Source: Perca fluviatilis
Lineage: Eukaryota; Chordata; Actinopteri; Perciformes; Percidae
DNA: 64,000 nt
Reading direction: 5' to 3'
Assembly (NCBI RefSeq): GCF_010015445.1
Contig: NC_053121.1
Location: forward strand, 28,686,434 to 28,750,433
The notes beneath the pieces were generated by a model. That model made no database searches. It had not been told where the DNA came from and saw only the letters and a program-made list of their open reading frames with translations. A program made the position numbers and the translations under genes. Shown piece by piece: positions 1 to 24,133 of the stretch (its first letter is position 1; every line of letters begins with the position of its first letter).

Positions 1-1079
1 AGAATTTATTGTATATGTTGTGAAATTTTCAGGAGAGGTGCAGCATTTTTTTTTCTTTTAATTTCAGTAGACCATTGTATGCTTGAAGTAATATGGTCTA
101 AAGTCTTTAAGTCTGCTGACCATGCATTGTTGGTTGCATGATGAACAAACAATACATCTGACAGATTAACCTTGACTTGCTTCCTGGATTTAGCATTGGG
201 GCCTTGATTGTAAGAACAACCACTGCAATTAGAGAAAATTTGAATGTTTACTTCATGTCTTTGCTGGAAGGATATGAAGAAACAAGCCAACCCTCAACAC
301 ATACCAAAAGTACCCCTTTGTTTTATGAAATTGGAGGAAGGGCATTTTTAAATCCTGTCTGATGTACTGTGACAACTCAGGAGCACCAGTAGCACCTAAC
401 TTGCTATGTCATGTGTGACAAACATACGGTTTAAGTGATGCTGTTGTGGGGAGTGGAGTGAAAATTTTACTTTTGTTCTCTTACCTTTTTATAGGATACT
501 GGTGCTTGACGATTTCTGATCATCCCATAGGAAAAGAGAGCCTCTGTTATGTTGGCCGTGCTTTTATAAATCTACAATAAATTATATATTTTTATACACT
601 GAGACTTGTTATGTTACTTATTTACATAGAGTATAATTTGGTTGCGTGTCTCCCCTAGTGATACCTGTCATGAAGGAGTTGAAATAAGGTTTTGAATTGG
701 TGGTCACACTGATATGACAGTTGCAGAGATGAGGAAGTTTGTGTTTTGAGTGAAACCAAAGGATTTTTAACCATAATTTTGTGATGGGTGTCACCTATGT
801 ATATATGCATAAGTATTTTGACAATTTTAAAGGAGCCCCGTGGAGTTTACATGTAAACAAACAAAAGTTATGTTTACATTCAGTATTGGTCACCAAAAAG
901 CACTGTGTGTATCCTGGAGGTCTAACATGTGTTTAAGTGCATTTCAAAGCTCAAAGATATTTTTGTATTTTAAATCCTGCATTGTTCACTGGCTCACCTG
1001 TAGGTCAGTGGTACAGTGTAAAATAATTAGCGGGAATGGATATTACATGGGATATCAACTGGGACACACATGCTCCATA
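1..1079. other. Upstream flank, no certain gene
   Basis: No convincing coding sequence. At 476-494 a pyrimidine-rich tract ending in TTTTTATAG looks like a 3' splice site. An AATAAA hexamer follows near 576-582. Together they could mark the last exon of an upstream plus-strand gene, but no recognisable peptide supports it. The remaining open frames are short and lack codon structure. Confidence 0.3.
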
Positions 1080-1366
1080 TAGGGTTGCACAATTAATCGC
1101 AATTTCATCGGAATCTCAATATGGACTAGTGCAATATCCAAATCGCACGGGGTGCAATATTTGTTAAAGGCAAAATACGTGTCAAACCATTCTTAATTAA
1201 GTATTGTGGTGCTGCAGAGTAGTCCTACAGACTAAAGAATTTTTTTTTTGGTACAGATCCTCCCAAAAATCACCAAAATGATCATTCCCTCCAATATCGT
1301 GCATCATATCGCAATATCGGTCAAAATAATCGCTATTAGATATTTTCCTCACATTGTGCAGCCCTA
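1080..1366. mobile_element. hAT-type MITE, 287 bp, intact ends
   Basis: The left end TAGGGTTGCACAATTA and the right end ATTGTGCAGCCCTA are inverted. The element is bracketed by perfect 8-bp direct repeats GCTCCATA at 1072-1079 and 1367-1374. An 8-bp target duplication and a TAGGGYTGCAC terminus are typical of non-autonomous hAT elements in fish. It has no coding capacity. Confidence 0.85.
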
Positions 1367-1919
1367 GCTCCATAGCCTGCTAGAAGTCTGAAACTCCACA
1401 GGGTAACCTTTAAGATTGTAGAATTTGAGTTGGGAGTCAAACACATTCAAATATAAGGAGCTGAGTGTGGTGCTAGGCTACATTACAAAACATGACCTGG
1501 TTTAAAAGTCAGATAGCTCCCCAAACCCGACACTGCAGCTTTCCTCGTGCAGAAAAACAGCTATAGCAGCTAGTACTGGCTCAAAACCAGGGGCGTGTTG
1601 CAACATGCTGTGGATTCTTTTCAACTATGTTGGAGAAGCACATCTTTTTCCAGCAACTTTGGGGGAAAGGGGCTGAGACAAGTTTCACTTACTGTGAAAA
1701 GACTGACTTCAGCTAACCTAAACTGTTCAAAGTCCTTTGAGGCAAAAATCACCTAAGTGGGTCAGCACTATTTATCGTTTGTTATGTTGGCTTAGTGTGT
1801 TAGTGCTTTTTATATTTTTGCAATGGGTTCAATACCAGTGTGACCAGTTCTCCCTGTGTAAAATAAAAAAGGAAGAGGATGTTACGTTATTGAAGCACTG
1901 TAAACATTTTGTTTATCTG

Positions 1920-2095
1920 TCCTGGAAGAGGGATCCCTCCTCTGTCACTCTTCCTGAGGTTTCCTCCTAGGGGAATTTAGATTTCTCTTAATCAGTCTAT
2001 GGACAGAGGATGTTGTATGCTGTACAAGTTGTAAAGCCCCTTGAAGGAAATTTGTAATATATAAATAAGATTGACTTGACTTATCAAAGCAATCT
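1920..2095 (+). repeat. Fish interspersed repeat fragment
   Basis: The text includes CTCTTCCTGAGGTTTCCTCC, then GGACAGAGGATGTTGTATG, GTAAAGCCCCTTGAAGG and a tail ATATAAATAAGATTGACTTG. I recognise it as a very common teleost dispersed repeat whose 3' end reads roughly 'TGTAAAGCCC...ATATAAATAAAATTGA'. A second fragment with the same end lies inverted at about 8,899-8,970. Confidence 0.5.
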
Positions 2096-2850
2096 CTGAG
2101 CTAATTTAACTGTAGTTTAAACTGTATTTTACAACTTAAAAGCACAAATCTGAGATGTTAAGCACTGATCATTCAACTCACAATGAAGACCATATTTGAA
2201 AAATGTTCACAGCCATAGAGTAGCATGTTAGACATATACAGTAGTATACAGTAAATCATTTATATTTTGTAAGAACAGCAAAAATCACCAAAGTGGGTCA
2301 GCACTGTTCTTCAAAGAAACCAAAACGGTCTGCATAATTTGTTGTTGGCTCAGTGTTTGTTCTTCCTTGTATATTTTTGCTATGTCACACTAGTCAACTA
2401 CTGTCTCTCTGTCCTGAAGCAATAAATAAATAGCCATTATGTTAGTTAGATTATGCCATTTTCTAGGCAACACACCAGACCATATATATTAGAAAATTTG
2501 CATGCCCTTCAAATTGCATTTGAAATAATTAATAAGTTAATATATAATCCCTACTTTCAATTCTAAAATTATTTTCATTTTCCTCATATAGTAAAATTAC
2601 TACATAAAAAATTACTATCTAAGAGCATCAGTGCTTTATTAACTATGATGAAAGAGTGATGGCTGTTACATTTAAGTAGGCATCATATATGCTGTGTTCG
2701 GTGGTTATACAGTACCAGTGATATAAGAATAGGTTAATAAATCGGGACATGGCTTTATTAATGTGCTTTGTATTGTACTAAAATAAAACGAACGACCACA
2801 AAAGGTTGAAATCCACACTTTCCTTACTCCTCAGCAATTGAATCTAAGAT
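2096..2850. other. AT-rich spacer upstream of hnrnpa0
   Basis: AT-rich, with no open frame or repeat that I can name. The phrase AAAATCACCAAAGTGGGTCAGCAC at about 2,280 echoes one at about 1,746-1,768, so a short stretch has been duplicated. Confidence 0.4.
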
Positions 2851-2879
2851 TCCCGACAGCACTCGAAGGCAGCAACAAC

Positions 2880-3047
2880 GTGAAACGCTTGTGAGCCAAT
2901 GAGACTGGTGATTTTTTTCAAGGTGACCAATCAGCGACGGTAACGTCTTACGGTGGCAAGTGAGCCAAACGGCCCGCCCTGACGTTGCTCATTGAAGAAG
3001 ACGAAGAGGGACGGTCTCCGCTTACCATCCTCAGAAGAAATTTAATC
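2880..3047 (+). promoter_or_regulatory. hnrnpa0: hnrnpa0 promoter and 5' UTR
   Basis: GC content rises sharply from the AT-rich flank. Two CCAAT boxes are visible (GAGCCAATGAG near 2,893 and GACCAATCAGC near 2,926), followed by a GC-rich stretch and a short untranslated leader to the ATG at 3,048. There is no clear TATA box, as expected for a housekeeping RNA-binding protein gene. Confidence 0.6.
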
Positions 3048-3953
3048 ATGGCCACCAAACTTTGCAAGCTTTTTGTCGGAGGCCTCAACGTGGAGACCAC
3101 AGAAGATGGCGTCCGCAAGTATTTTGAACAGTTTGGCACGCTCAACGACTGCGTTGTGGTCATGAACCAGCAGCTCGGCCGGTCCCGCTGTTTCGGGTTT
3201 ATCACCTACTCGACACCGGAGGAGGCCGACGCTGCAATGGCGGCTAAGCCACATGTCGTCGAAGGCCACGACGTGGAATTGAAAAGGGCCATAGCACGAG
3301 AGGATGCTAATAACCCTGACATCCTCGCCAACGTGAAGAAAATTTTTGTCGGCGGTGTGAAAGACCACATCGAGGCGGACAACCTGACCGAGTACTTCTC
3401 CCAGTTCGGCGTGGTGGAGAAGGCCGAGATCATCTCTGACAAGCAGACCGGCAGGAAGAGGGGCTTCGGCTTTGTCTTCTTCGAGGACACCGACTCCGCC
3501 ACCAAAGCGGTGCTGACAAAGTACCACGTCATCAATGGGAACAAAGTGGAGGTGAAGAAAGCTCTGACCAAGCAGGAGATGTCCACCGGTGGCCGCGGAA
3601 GAGGTCGAGGAAGGGGGATGCAAAGCTATGGCGGCGGAAGAGGAGGTGGTGGCTACGGAGGCGGCTACGGCAGTAATTACGGAGGCGGCTATGGCGGGGG
3701 TTACAACGGCGGCGGCGGTGGAGGATACGGAGGAGGATACGGGGGGTACGGGGGATACGACGAGGGAGGATATGACAACCAGATGGGGGGTGGATACAGT
3801 AACGGTGACTTTGGGGATGGCTACGGACAGCAGCACTCTAGTTATGGTGCAGTGAAGGGCACCTACAACGCTCACAGGAGCGCGCCTCCTTACAACAGAG
3901 GCGGCGGTGGCGGTTACGGTCGGGGCGGTGGTGGATTCAGTGGTGGGTATTAG
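3048..3953 (+). CDS. hnrnpa0: Heterogeneous nuclear ribonucleoprotein A0
   Basis: Intronless frame of 301 codons. The ATG at 3,048 is chosen over the upstream in-frame ATG at 2,985 because the family begins a few residues before the first RRM; the product starts MATKLCKLFVGGL. RRM1 spans about 7-82, with RNP2 LFVGGL (8-13) and RNP1 RCFGFITY (47-54). RRM2 spans about 98-174, with RNP2 IFVGGV (99-104) and RNP1 RGFGFVFF (138-145). Residues 181-301 are a low-complexity Gly/Tyr/Arg tail with RGG-like GRGRGRGRG at 182-190. The human protein is about 305 residues and also intronless. hnRNP A0 binds AU-rich elements in cytokine mRNAs. In human it is phosphorylated by MK2 at Ser84; the aligned residue here is Ala83. 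The Gly-rich tail could phase-separate like other hnRNP A tails (inference). Fish may carry two paralogues, so an a/b suffix is left open. Confidence 0.96.
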   Translation: MATKLCKLFVGGLNVETTEDGVRKYFEQFGTLNDCVVVMNQQLGRSRCFGFITYSTPEEADAAMAAKPHVVEGHDVELKRAIAREDANNPDILANVKKIFVGGVKDHIEADNLTEYFSQFGVVEKAEIISDKQTGRKRGFGFVFFEDTDSATKAVLTKYHVINGNKVEVKKALTKQEMSTGGRGRGRGRGMQSYGGGRGGGGYGGGYGSNYGGGYGGGYNGGGGGGYGGGYGGYGGYDEGGYDNQMGGGYSNGDFGDGYGQQHSSYGAVKGTYNAHRSAPPYNRGGGGGYGRGGGGFSGGY

Positions 3954-4600
3954 GGGCTCCCTCCAGTTTTGTGATGTCCATGGGGGAAATTCTGATTACA
4001 GCGAACTTGAATTTACACACACACACACACATGTCCGGGTGAGGGGGGGGTCTTTGAGTTCAGATAAGGGAGCAGTGCCCATCACCCACACGGAATGAAT
4101 GAGACTGTCTTCTGGACCCTGGCTCCCCCATCCGGTCCCCATCTGTCATCTTATTCCACACATTATGGACTTTACTACTAAGAATTGTGAATTATTGAAT
4201 TGTACTTTTGTTATGTTGGGAAAAGACTTGCTTTGAACCATTTGTAAAGCCGTAACGTTAATCAATGTCAGTCACTGCTTCCCAGCTCAGAATTGAGTTT
4301 GTTTGTCTTGCAAACTAGCCAGATGTGTGTTATTTTTGCATCATGAACTCAGGGTTTTAAGTAATGTTGGTGGCAGTGTCGGGCAGCATGGGACTCGATT
4401 GCTTGAGTTTCTTGATTTAAAACACTTTCGTGACAAAGTATTTTTTGGAGAAATGTCACGGGCTGTTTTGTTATCTGTAAATTATTTTTTTTTTTTCACC
4501 CGTCCCATTACAGGTTTTTGTTTAGATTAAAACTGTTTTCAAATCCATGTGTTCAGTTCACCCCTGTTTGATTCTGCTTTTATTAAAGTTTTTAATGTTT
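3954..4600 (+). other. hnrnpa0: hnrnpa0 3' UTR
   Basis: The stop TAG at 3,951-3,953 is followed by an untranslated region with a short CA repeat (4,015-4,031) and T-rich stretches. It plausibly ends after the ATTAAA at 4,582-4,587. Confidence 0.55.
4582..4587 (+). terminator. hnrnpa0: Probable poly(A) signal of hnrnpa0
   Basis: ATTAAA, the commonest variant of AATAAA, lies about 630 bases past the stop and is followed by a T/G-rich stretch (GTTTTTAATGTTTTG). Confidence 0.5.
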
Positions 4601-5989
4601 TGAAAATCTATCTAATCTCGCAGTCTTAATTCAGATCGTGTGGGTTGCATTTCAGCAGATAATGCATTAAAAATAACCACTGTGGTATTTGGAGCTTGAT
4701 GCATTTCATCACCAATACTTGGATAATCTGCCTTTTGTAACCTTATGAATTGATTTCACAAAGCTACCACCAGGAGGTGGAGTGTTTGCCAGCACATGCA
4801 TGCATTTTCAGTTCATCGGCCATTTTATTTACTTGGAGAATGATTGTGTGCATTTAGCCGACTTGCTCCTCTGATACCAGGTTTTTGGAGAATAATTTAC
4901 ATGCGACCTTCAATACAATGAGCGAATAAGCCAATCCACATGGATGCAGTCTGAAATGTATTTTTATTTTTTTATAAAGCTTATTACCCAGTTGCATTTT
5001 GTAAACTGGTTTCAGTCAAGGTGAGGGAAAAATATATTTTTTCAGTTTCACCTGAGGACAGTGTTTTCAGAAAAAATGTTTAATTTACCTTCATAAACCC
5101 ACCTGCATGCAGTCAGTAATACTTTTTAAGAAAACATCACTACACTTGATTCATAACACTTACTAACTAAATGTCATCTTTCCAAATTTAATTTAATAGA
5201 TTTTTGTTGGTGTATGTATGCCTGTGTGTGATGACTGCTGCAGCATGTCATCACGCTCCTGTCTGATTTAAGCAAGGCAAAGCACCTTTCTATATCACAA
5301 TTCAAAGTGCTGTACATAATGCATATGCATCTTTCATTTTTTTTTTTTCATTGTAGCATCAAACCCTGTTGATGTAACTGAGACCAGACTACAGTTGCTG
5401 CTCTAGGGTCTTTGCCAAAATTTGCCATTGGGCCCTTATTTCCACAGATGATTTCAATTAATCTGAAAAATAATTAGCAAATTCTTTGATAATTAAGATA
5501 ATCATTAGTTTCAGCCCTATTTCATTTGAAACTAAAAACTAAAAAAAATCAAATTTACAATAAAAGGAAAATGCAACCCCGTATAAATATCCCATCTTCC
5601 CATGGTCATTGGGATACAAGAACTTTACTGAAAGTGTCCCTTATGTGCAGGAATTTAAGATCTTTTTTTTGTGTGTATTTATTTTTATTGTTTTAGGAAT
5701 TTAAGATCTTGTGAATGAGATGTATCAACATATTTATGTGTATGAGTTATTTCTTTGTTTTTATATTGCAATTCCAGATAGATTATTATTTTTTATACCT
5801 GGAGGGAAATTAAAAAATACAAACAAAGAATAGTGAAGGGAATCAATCAAATATCAACATCAAAAACACAATCAAATATCAAAAACACGTACAAGTACTA
5901 ATATAAGTAAAAGAAGTAAACAAAAAAGTATGCCTTTTAAATGTGCATACAGTGGGCCGATTGGATGTGCATTGGGTGTGCAAAATGGA
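4600..5989. other. Intergenic spacer hnrnpa0-klhl3, left part
   Basis: No gene seen. It contains a decayed hAT-like end at about 5,440-5,519 that finishes TTTCAGCCCTA and resembles fragments at 9,240-9,492, 49,785-50,060 and 58,900-59,155. The rest is AT-rich. Confidence 0.45.
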
Positions 5990-5991
5990 GG

Positions 5992-6417
5992 TTATAACTT
6001 ATATATACAAAAAGGTATTAATTGCACTTTGCCAAAGTTAAAAAGATTGTAAAGAATGAAAATGTGAGTCCAGTTACAGTAAGTGAGTGAGTCCACGGAT
6101 GTCCATCCTGCAACAGAGTGGGGATGAATTAAAAGGTTTAACGCCACCGGAAGCAACGACCTTGTGTGCCTCTCGGTGGAACATCTTGGGGTATGAGTCT
6201 CTGGCTGAAGATGCTCTCCTTTCTTAACCAGCATGTCGTGGTCGTGGAGGGGGTGGAAGACGTTCAGGATGCTTACCAACTTGGACAGCATCCTCTTACT
6301 CACACAACCTCCAGTGTATATTGTTGTAGCCTGTATAACTTTGAGCATCCAATAAAGATAATGATCAAAAATTAAATATATAAATGAAATTCTTTCTTTT
6401 TGCACAGAATCTGACAT
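5992..6417 (-). mobile_element. LINE 3' end fragment (degenerate)
   Basis: An open frame of 141 codons on the minus strand reads like the C-terminal tail of a fish non-LTR retrotransposon reverse transcriptase: NVFHPLHD, then TPRCSTERHTRSLLPVALNLL. This matches the recurrent 'HPLH...PRCRT.R...SF.P.A..LLN' pattern. No catalytic RT motifs remain, so it is a 5'-truncated insertion. The exact clade is uncertain. Confidence 0.5.
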
Positions 6418-6477
6418 TCCAAAATACTATCTATGGAAACCCATTTCTGCCAATGTGATGAAAAAAAAGCCTGTAAG

Positions 6478-6906
6478 TAGAGATGTTCCGATACCGGTAT
6501 CACCTCTGATACTGTCTAAAACGCTGGTATCGGTATCGGGAAGTACTGGAGTTTAAGCACCGATCCGATACCGTGTAATAAAGCCCTAAAGAAAATCTAC
6601 ATTAAAGAAGTTTATTTATGTTCTTTTTCCGTTATAACTGTCTGTCAGACTGGATAATAAAAGAAAGTTCTGTGTCATTAATTGTTTGTGTTTGTTCATG
6701 TTTTACAAAGAGTTTAACCTGAGCCAGACTGACAACAAAGATAGAAATCATATCACATCCATACAGGGATAGTAGTTTACAGTTGTTAAAACATAATAAA
6801 ATATGTAACACACTGGTATTGGATCAGTACTCAGTATCGGCCGATACACAAGTTCAGGTATCAGAATCGGTATCTGCAAGCAAAAAATGGTATCGGGCCA
6901 TCTCTA
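6478..6906. mobile_element. hAT-type MITE, 429 bp, upstream of klhl3
   Basis: The left end TAGAGATGTTCCGATACC and the right end GGTATCGGGCCATCTCTA form terminal inverted repeats. Perfect 8-bp direct repeats CCTGTAAG at 6,470-6,477 and 6,907-6,914 are the target duplication. Further GGTATCGG blocks sit inside both ends. It is non-coding and lies about 280 bp upstream of the klhl3 start codon. Confidence 0.85.
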
Positions 6907-6948
6907 CCTGTAAGTCATTATTAGAAACTTAAAGTATCTTAAAAGAGT

Positions 6949-7014
6949 GAGTTAGTATCTCAAAATAGTTCTCAAAACATAGGCTACTAAATCATTATTT
7001 GGAGATACTAACTC
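6949..7014. repeat. Perfect 13-bp inverted repeat upstream of klhl3
   Basis: GAGTTAGTATCTC at 6,949-6,961 is the exact reverse complement of GAGATACTAACTC at 7,002-7,014, with a 40-base loop. Flanking CAAAATAG/TATTTTGAG text extends the symmetry imperfectly. It is probably the core of a short fold-back element. Confidence 0.6.
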
Positions 7015-7189
7015 ATTATTTTGAGAAAGTTTCTCTTTATGGCGGAAATCGGCTTTCACACTAAACTGCATGTGTATGCATAGATGTGTATGTGTCCATT
7101 TTTTTAAGTACGGAGTGATTCATCTCCGTAATACACAATCTTTGCGCAGCTGCACAGCGCTGCCTGCTGTTGTATCTGACTCCGTGAGG
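7015..7189 (+). promoter_or_regulatory. klhl3: klhl3 proximal promoter and 5' UTR
   Basis: The stretch between the fold-back repeat and the ATG is less AT-rich and contains GCGCAGCTGCACAGCGCTG (a CAGCTG E-box and a GC-rich core). I see no clear TATA box, and the transcription start is not resolvable by eye. Confidence 0.4.
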
Positions 7190-20933
<13,744 letters not shown>

Positions 20934-23900
20934 CCAGGGGCCTCCCACGGCATCAGCTCTGCATCGGCCGCCAGTTTCACAGAGACTCGCACTGACGTCT
21001 GAAGCTCAACAGGCAGCCGGAGAAGTAACGCCTGAGATAAACACTGTCCAAATGGATAGGACGCCCTCAATCCGCAGCTGACTTTATCAACTATCCTTCT
21101 TAAGGAGTCATTTTTTGGCGCTAAACCACAACCTGATTTTGTCGCTATGTCCATTTCTATAAGTGAGAGCCTGAATTTTAAAGGACACTGTTAGGACACC
21201 GGATAAGAAACAATATCCACAGGTTAGTGGGATTATAAGAACTTTGTCTTAGTGAGTTTTCAATTGCCAAGCCCACGCAACAAGTGGCTCTATCAGCGGA
21301 CATGAGACACTGATGTTCAAATCACTTTGATGGGCCAAACGGAGCCAAGTGCTTTAGATGCTCAGTGGTGTCATGGTGGCGTTCATGTGATGGACTGTGA
21401 AACTGAAAACCGCTGTTTGCAGGCAGACTGACCACCTACAGCATTTAACAATGTTACTGCAATTATCAGGACTTTGCAACACTGACCTGTGAGTAGCTGT
21501 TGCAGGAGCATTTTTTTTCAAAATCCGAAAAAACCTGGGCTGCCATGGAAGACTTTTTTTTAATATTTTTTTATTATGAGACTTGCCACAATTCCTAGAA
21601 TATAAATCAGCTAATGGCAACTTGATTTTGAAAAAAAAATCGTTTGATTCCTGGTCCAGCTGTTGTGTGGTCAGAAAAAGGCCACAGCTGCCAGTGTGTA
21701 TTTGTTCTCAACCCGGAGGCCTGGACCTAGAGAGCTACAAGATAAAGAATGTAGAAAACCTCTTATATGCAAATCAGTTATTGTATTTAATACTTTTGAG
21801 ATTGTTTTTAAAGAGGTTAAAAACCACTTGCTGTGGCTTTAGACCCGGGCCAGTTGATCTGATTCGACACAGTAGAACTTGAGTCTGTTGTCGACACACT
21901 ACTGATGCACTGATCGCTTGCACTGACTGATACAGACCTGCAGGCTGGCTGTCTGACTCACCGATCGGCCTGCCGGACATCTGCCCGACTATCTGACTGA
22001 CCTGCTGTCAGACAGACAGCTGCTGAGCTGTCTGTCTCCTTTACTGATCGTAGTCATGCAAGCATTTAAATTCACCATTTCAAGGCCAATAATTGTATCA
22101 TAAATTGTAAAAAAAAGAAATGTGCCAGTTATGCTGATCAGAAAATGCTGGAGTCACATAGTGTTTTTATCGTAAGTAACAAACTAAAATGATGAATTGT
22201 TATTGATCGTTGTCTAAGGGAGAGTGTCAAAATGCACTGTAAAAATTCTAATGTAAAAGATAAGGGTGTAAGACTGTCTATTTATTGTTTTGAGACATTC
22301 AATTACATAGCATTTATTCATATCAAAGTGAGGATCTCATTTCATTTTCTCAGCCAAGTGTTACACTTGTTCTTCTCTCACATTCATTCAGACGATGATG
22401 GGTGTATTTTAAATGATGTTATTTAGCTGACTGACTGGTGCCATAGCTTTTGGAGAAAAGAGATTTATTGAAGCTGCTTTTATGAAAGGAGTTCTCACCC
22501 GAACCTTTCACTTCTGCCTGCAATATTCCAGAAGTTACTAACGTAATCGTCTGTCATTTCAAAGCCTTCTGACAAAAAAGTGTATAAAATACTTGAAAGA
22601 CCATACTGTTGTTTAGTCAATTTATAAGTCATGTGTACTACATTAATCCCACTTCGTACATTTCTGAATATGTTTCCAGAAAGTTAGTTTAAGTATAAAA
22701 TGACTTCAAACTCGCTCAAGATACAGTAACTATTTTTTTAGGGTATCTCCATGCATGGACTCACAGTTCACAGCTCACAGTTATAGTAAGTGCAACAGCA
22801 AAACATTTTGAAGTGCGTCATGATGAAGACCAATTTACGGTGACACATTAGTTACTAAGAAGTTCTTAACTGTGTTCTCCAAATTACCAGAGCACCAATC
22901 CAAATGTTTGAGAGTAATCATTTTGCAGTAATGCAGGGGAACTCCATGGATTGTTTGGTGCGTTCCTACATTAGAGACACTCAATAGTACTCTACTAATA
23001 ATACATTGAGATTTCGGACACTTAACAATCATTATCATTGATGATGATGTGTCATATCAAAGGTGAAAAGATTTTATTTTTTTTATAATACAATGAACAC
23101 TACTTTTTTTTGTTTCATTGTGGGAATTTTTGACTGCACTATATGGAGAATTTGACACAAACAAAATGATGGAAGGTAAATAAATGCAGGTAAAGGGGTG
23201 ATTTCAAGCACAGCTTTGGATGTTGAAGCCTCTAATCAGTCTGAACCCACCAGAGGGAAAATGTTTTTCTAAGCAATCTATGCTTTCTTCACGGCATTAC
23301 TGCTAATACAAACTAATCGTAGCATTTAAGTTGATAAAATGGAAACCGGTGGCTACCTGGACTGTAAAAAAACTGCATTTGTTTTTTTAGACTGTAAACG
23401 ATAATGTTTTAGCGGGTTGAGTTTGCTGAATTACCACTGAGCTGCTGATGTTTAAACTTTCCACAATTCTGGCACCTTTTTAGGGCTTCTCATTCATGTT
23501 GACTTGAAAAAAAGTTGAAGTCTAAACTGGTGAGGACTCTATTGAAAGATCCAGAACAGCAACTAAATTGGCCTTGAAATAAGATTTTTGTCATTTGATG
23601 TATCTTATGGAGGCTTTTTGAGATGAATAATGTTCTTACTAAGCGCAGATGTTATATTTTTATTATAAACTGTGGATGTTGTGAACTAAACCATTGATAT
23701 TGTGAGTTACAGTAATTGCTGTGTGTTTGAGAGATTGTGTGATTTGTGACTGTTAAACTTTCATACATTCATAGTTTGAGTTTATGCACTGAACTTACAG
23801 GTGATTTGTAAACCTTCAAACTTGAAATAATTTGAATTAACAACAAATACTAAGCAGGCTTACTTTGCAAAAAAAAATTCTAAACTGACTTCTGTGCTTT

Positions 23901-24133
23901 TGTCTGAAATGGTAAAACTATGCATTTAGCACTTTTGGATGTTTGCGATGTTTTCTTTTACACAAGTTTACTATCTGTTGAAAAGAGGATAGCATAAACA
24001 CGGGGGTCCTTTAAGAGCGCAATGGTGTTTTGTACAAATGTCAACAGGACTACATGGACTTTGTTCAGTCAGCATGGAGTGAGACCATCTGGTTTTTGGG
24101 ATCTCTGATACACTTTAATGAGACTGCAGATTA
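20934..24133 (+). other. klhl3: klhl3 3' UTR and downstream flank
   Basis: No coding sequence. It is moderately AT-rich, with one AATAAA at 23,179-23,184 that would give a 3' UTR of about 2.25 kb. The true end is not certain. No mobile element was recognised; a cluster of short palindromic CTGACTGAT/CTGTCTG words lies at 21,900-22,040. Confidence 0.45.
23179..23184 (+). terminator. klhl3: Candidate poly(A) signal of klhl3
   Basis: AATAAA on the plus strand. It is the only canonical hexamer I noticed downstream of the stop before the satellite. Confidence 0.35.

Noticed and set aside
2985..3047. Upstream in-frame ATG extending hnrnpa0 by 21 codons
   Set aside because: The family starts a few residues before RNP2 of RRM1, and the extension has no homology to the family and lies in the promoter-proximal leader.
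3042..3875. 277-codon open frame antisense to hnrnpa0
   Set aside because: It is the mirror of the GC-rich, Gly-coding repeat of hnrnpa0. The product is Val/Ser/Ala low complexity with no domain. The sense frame has two full RRMs.
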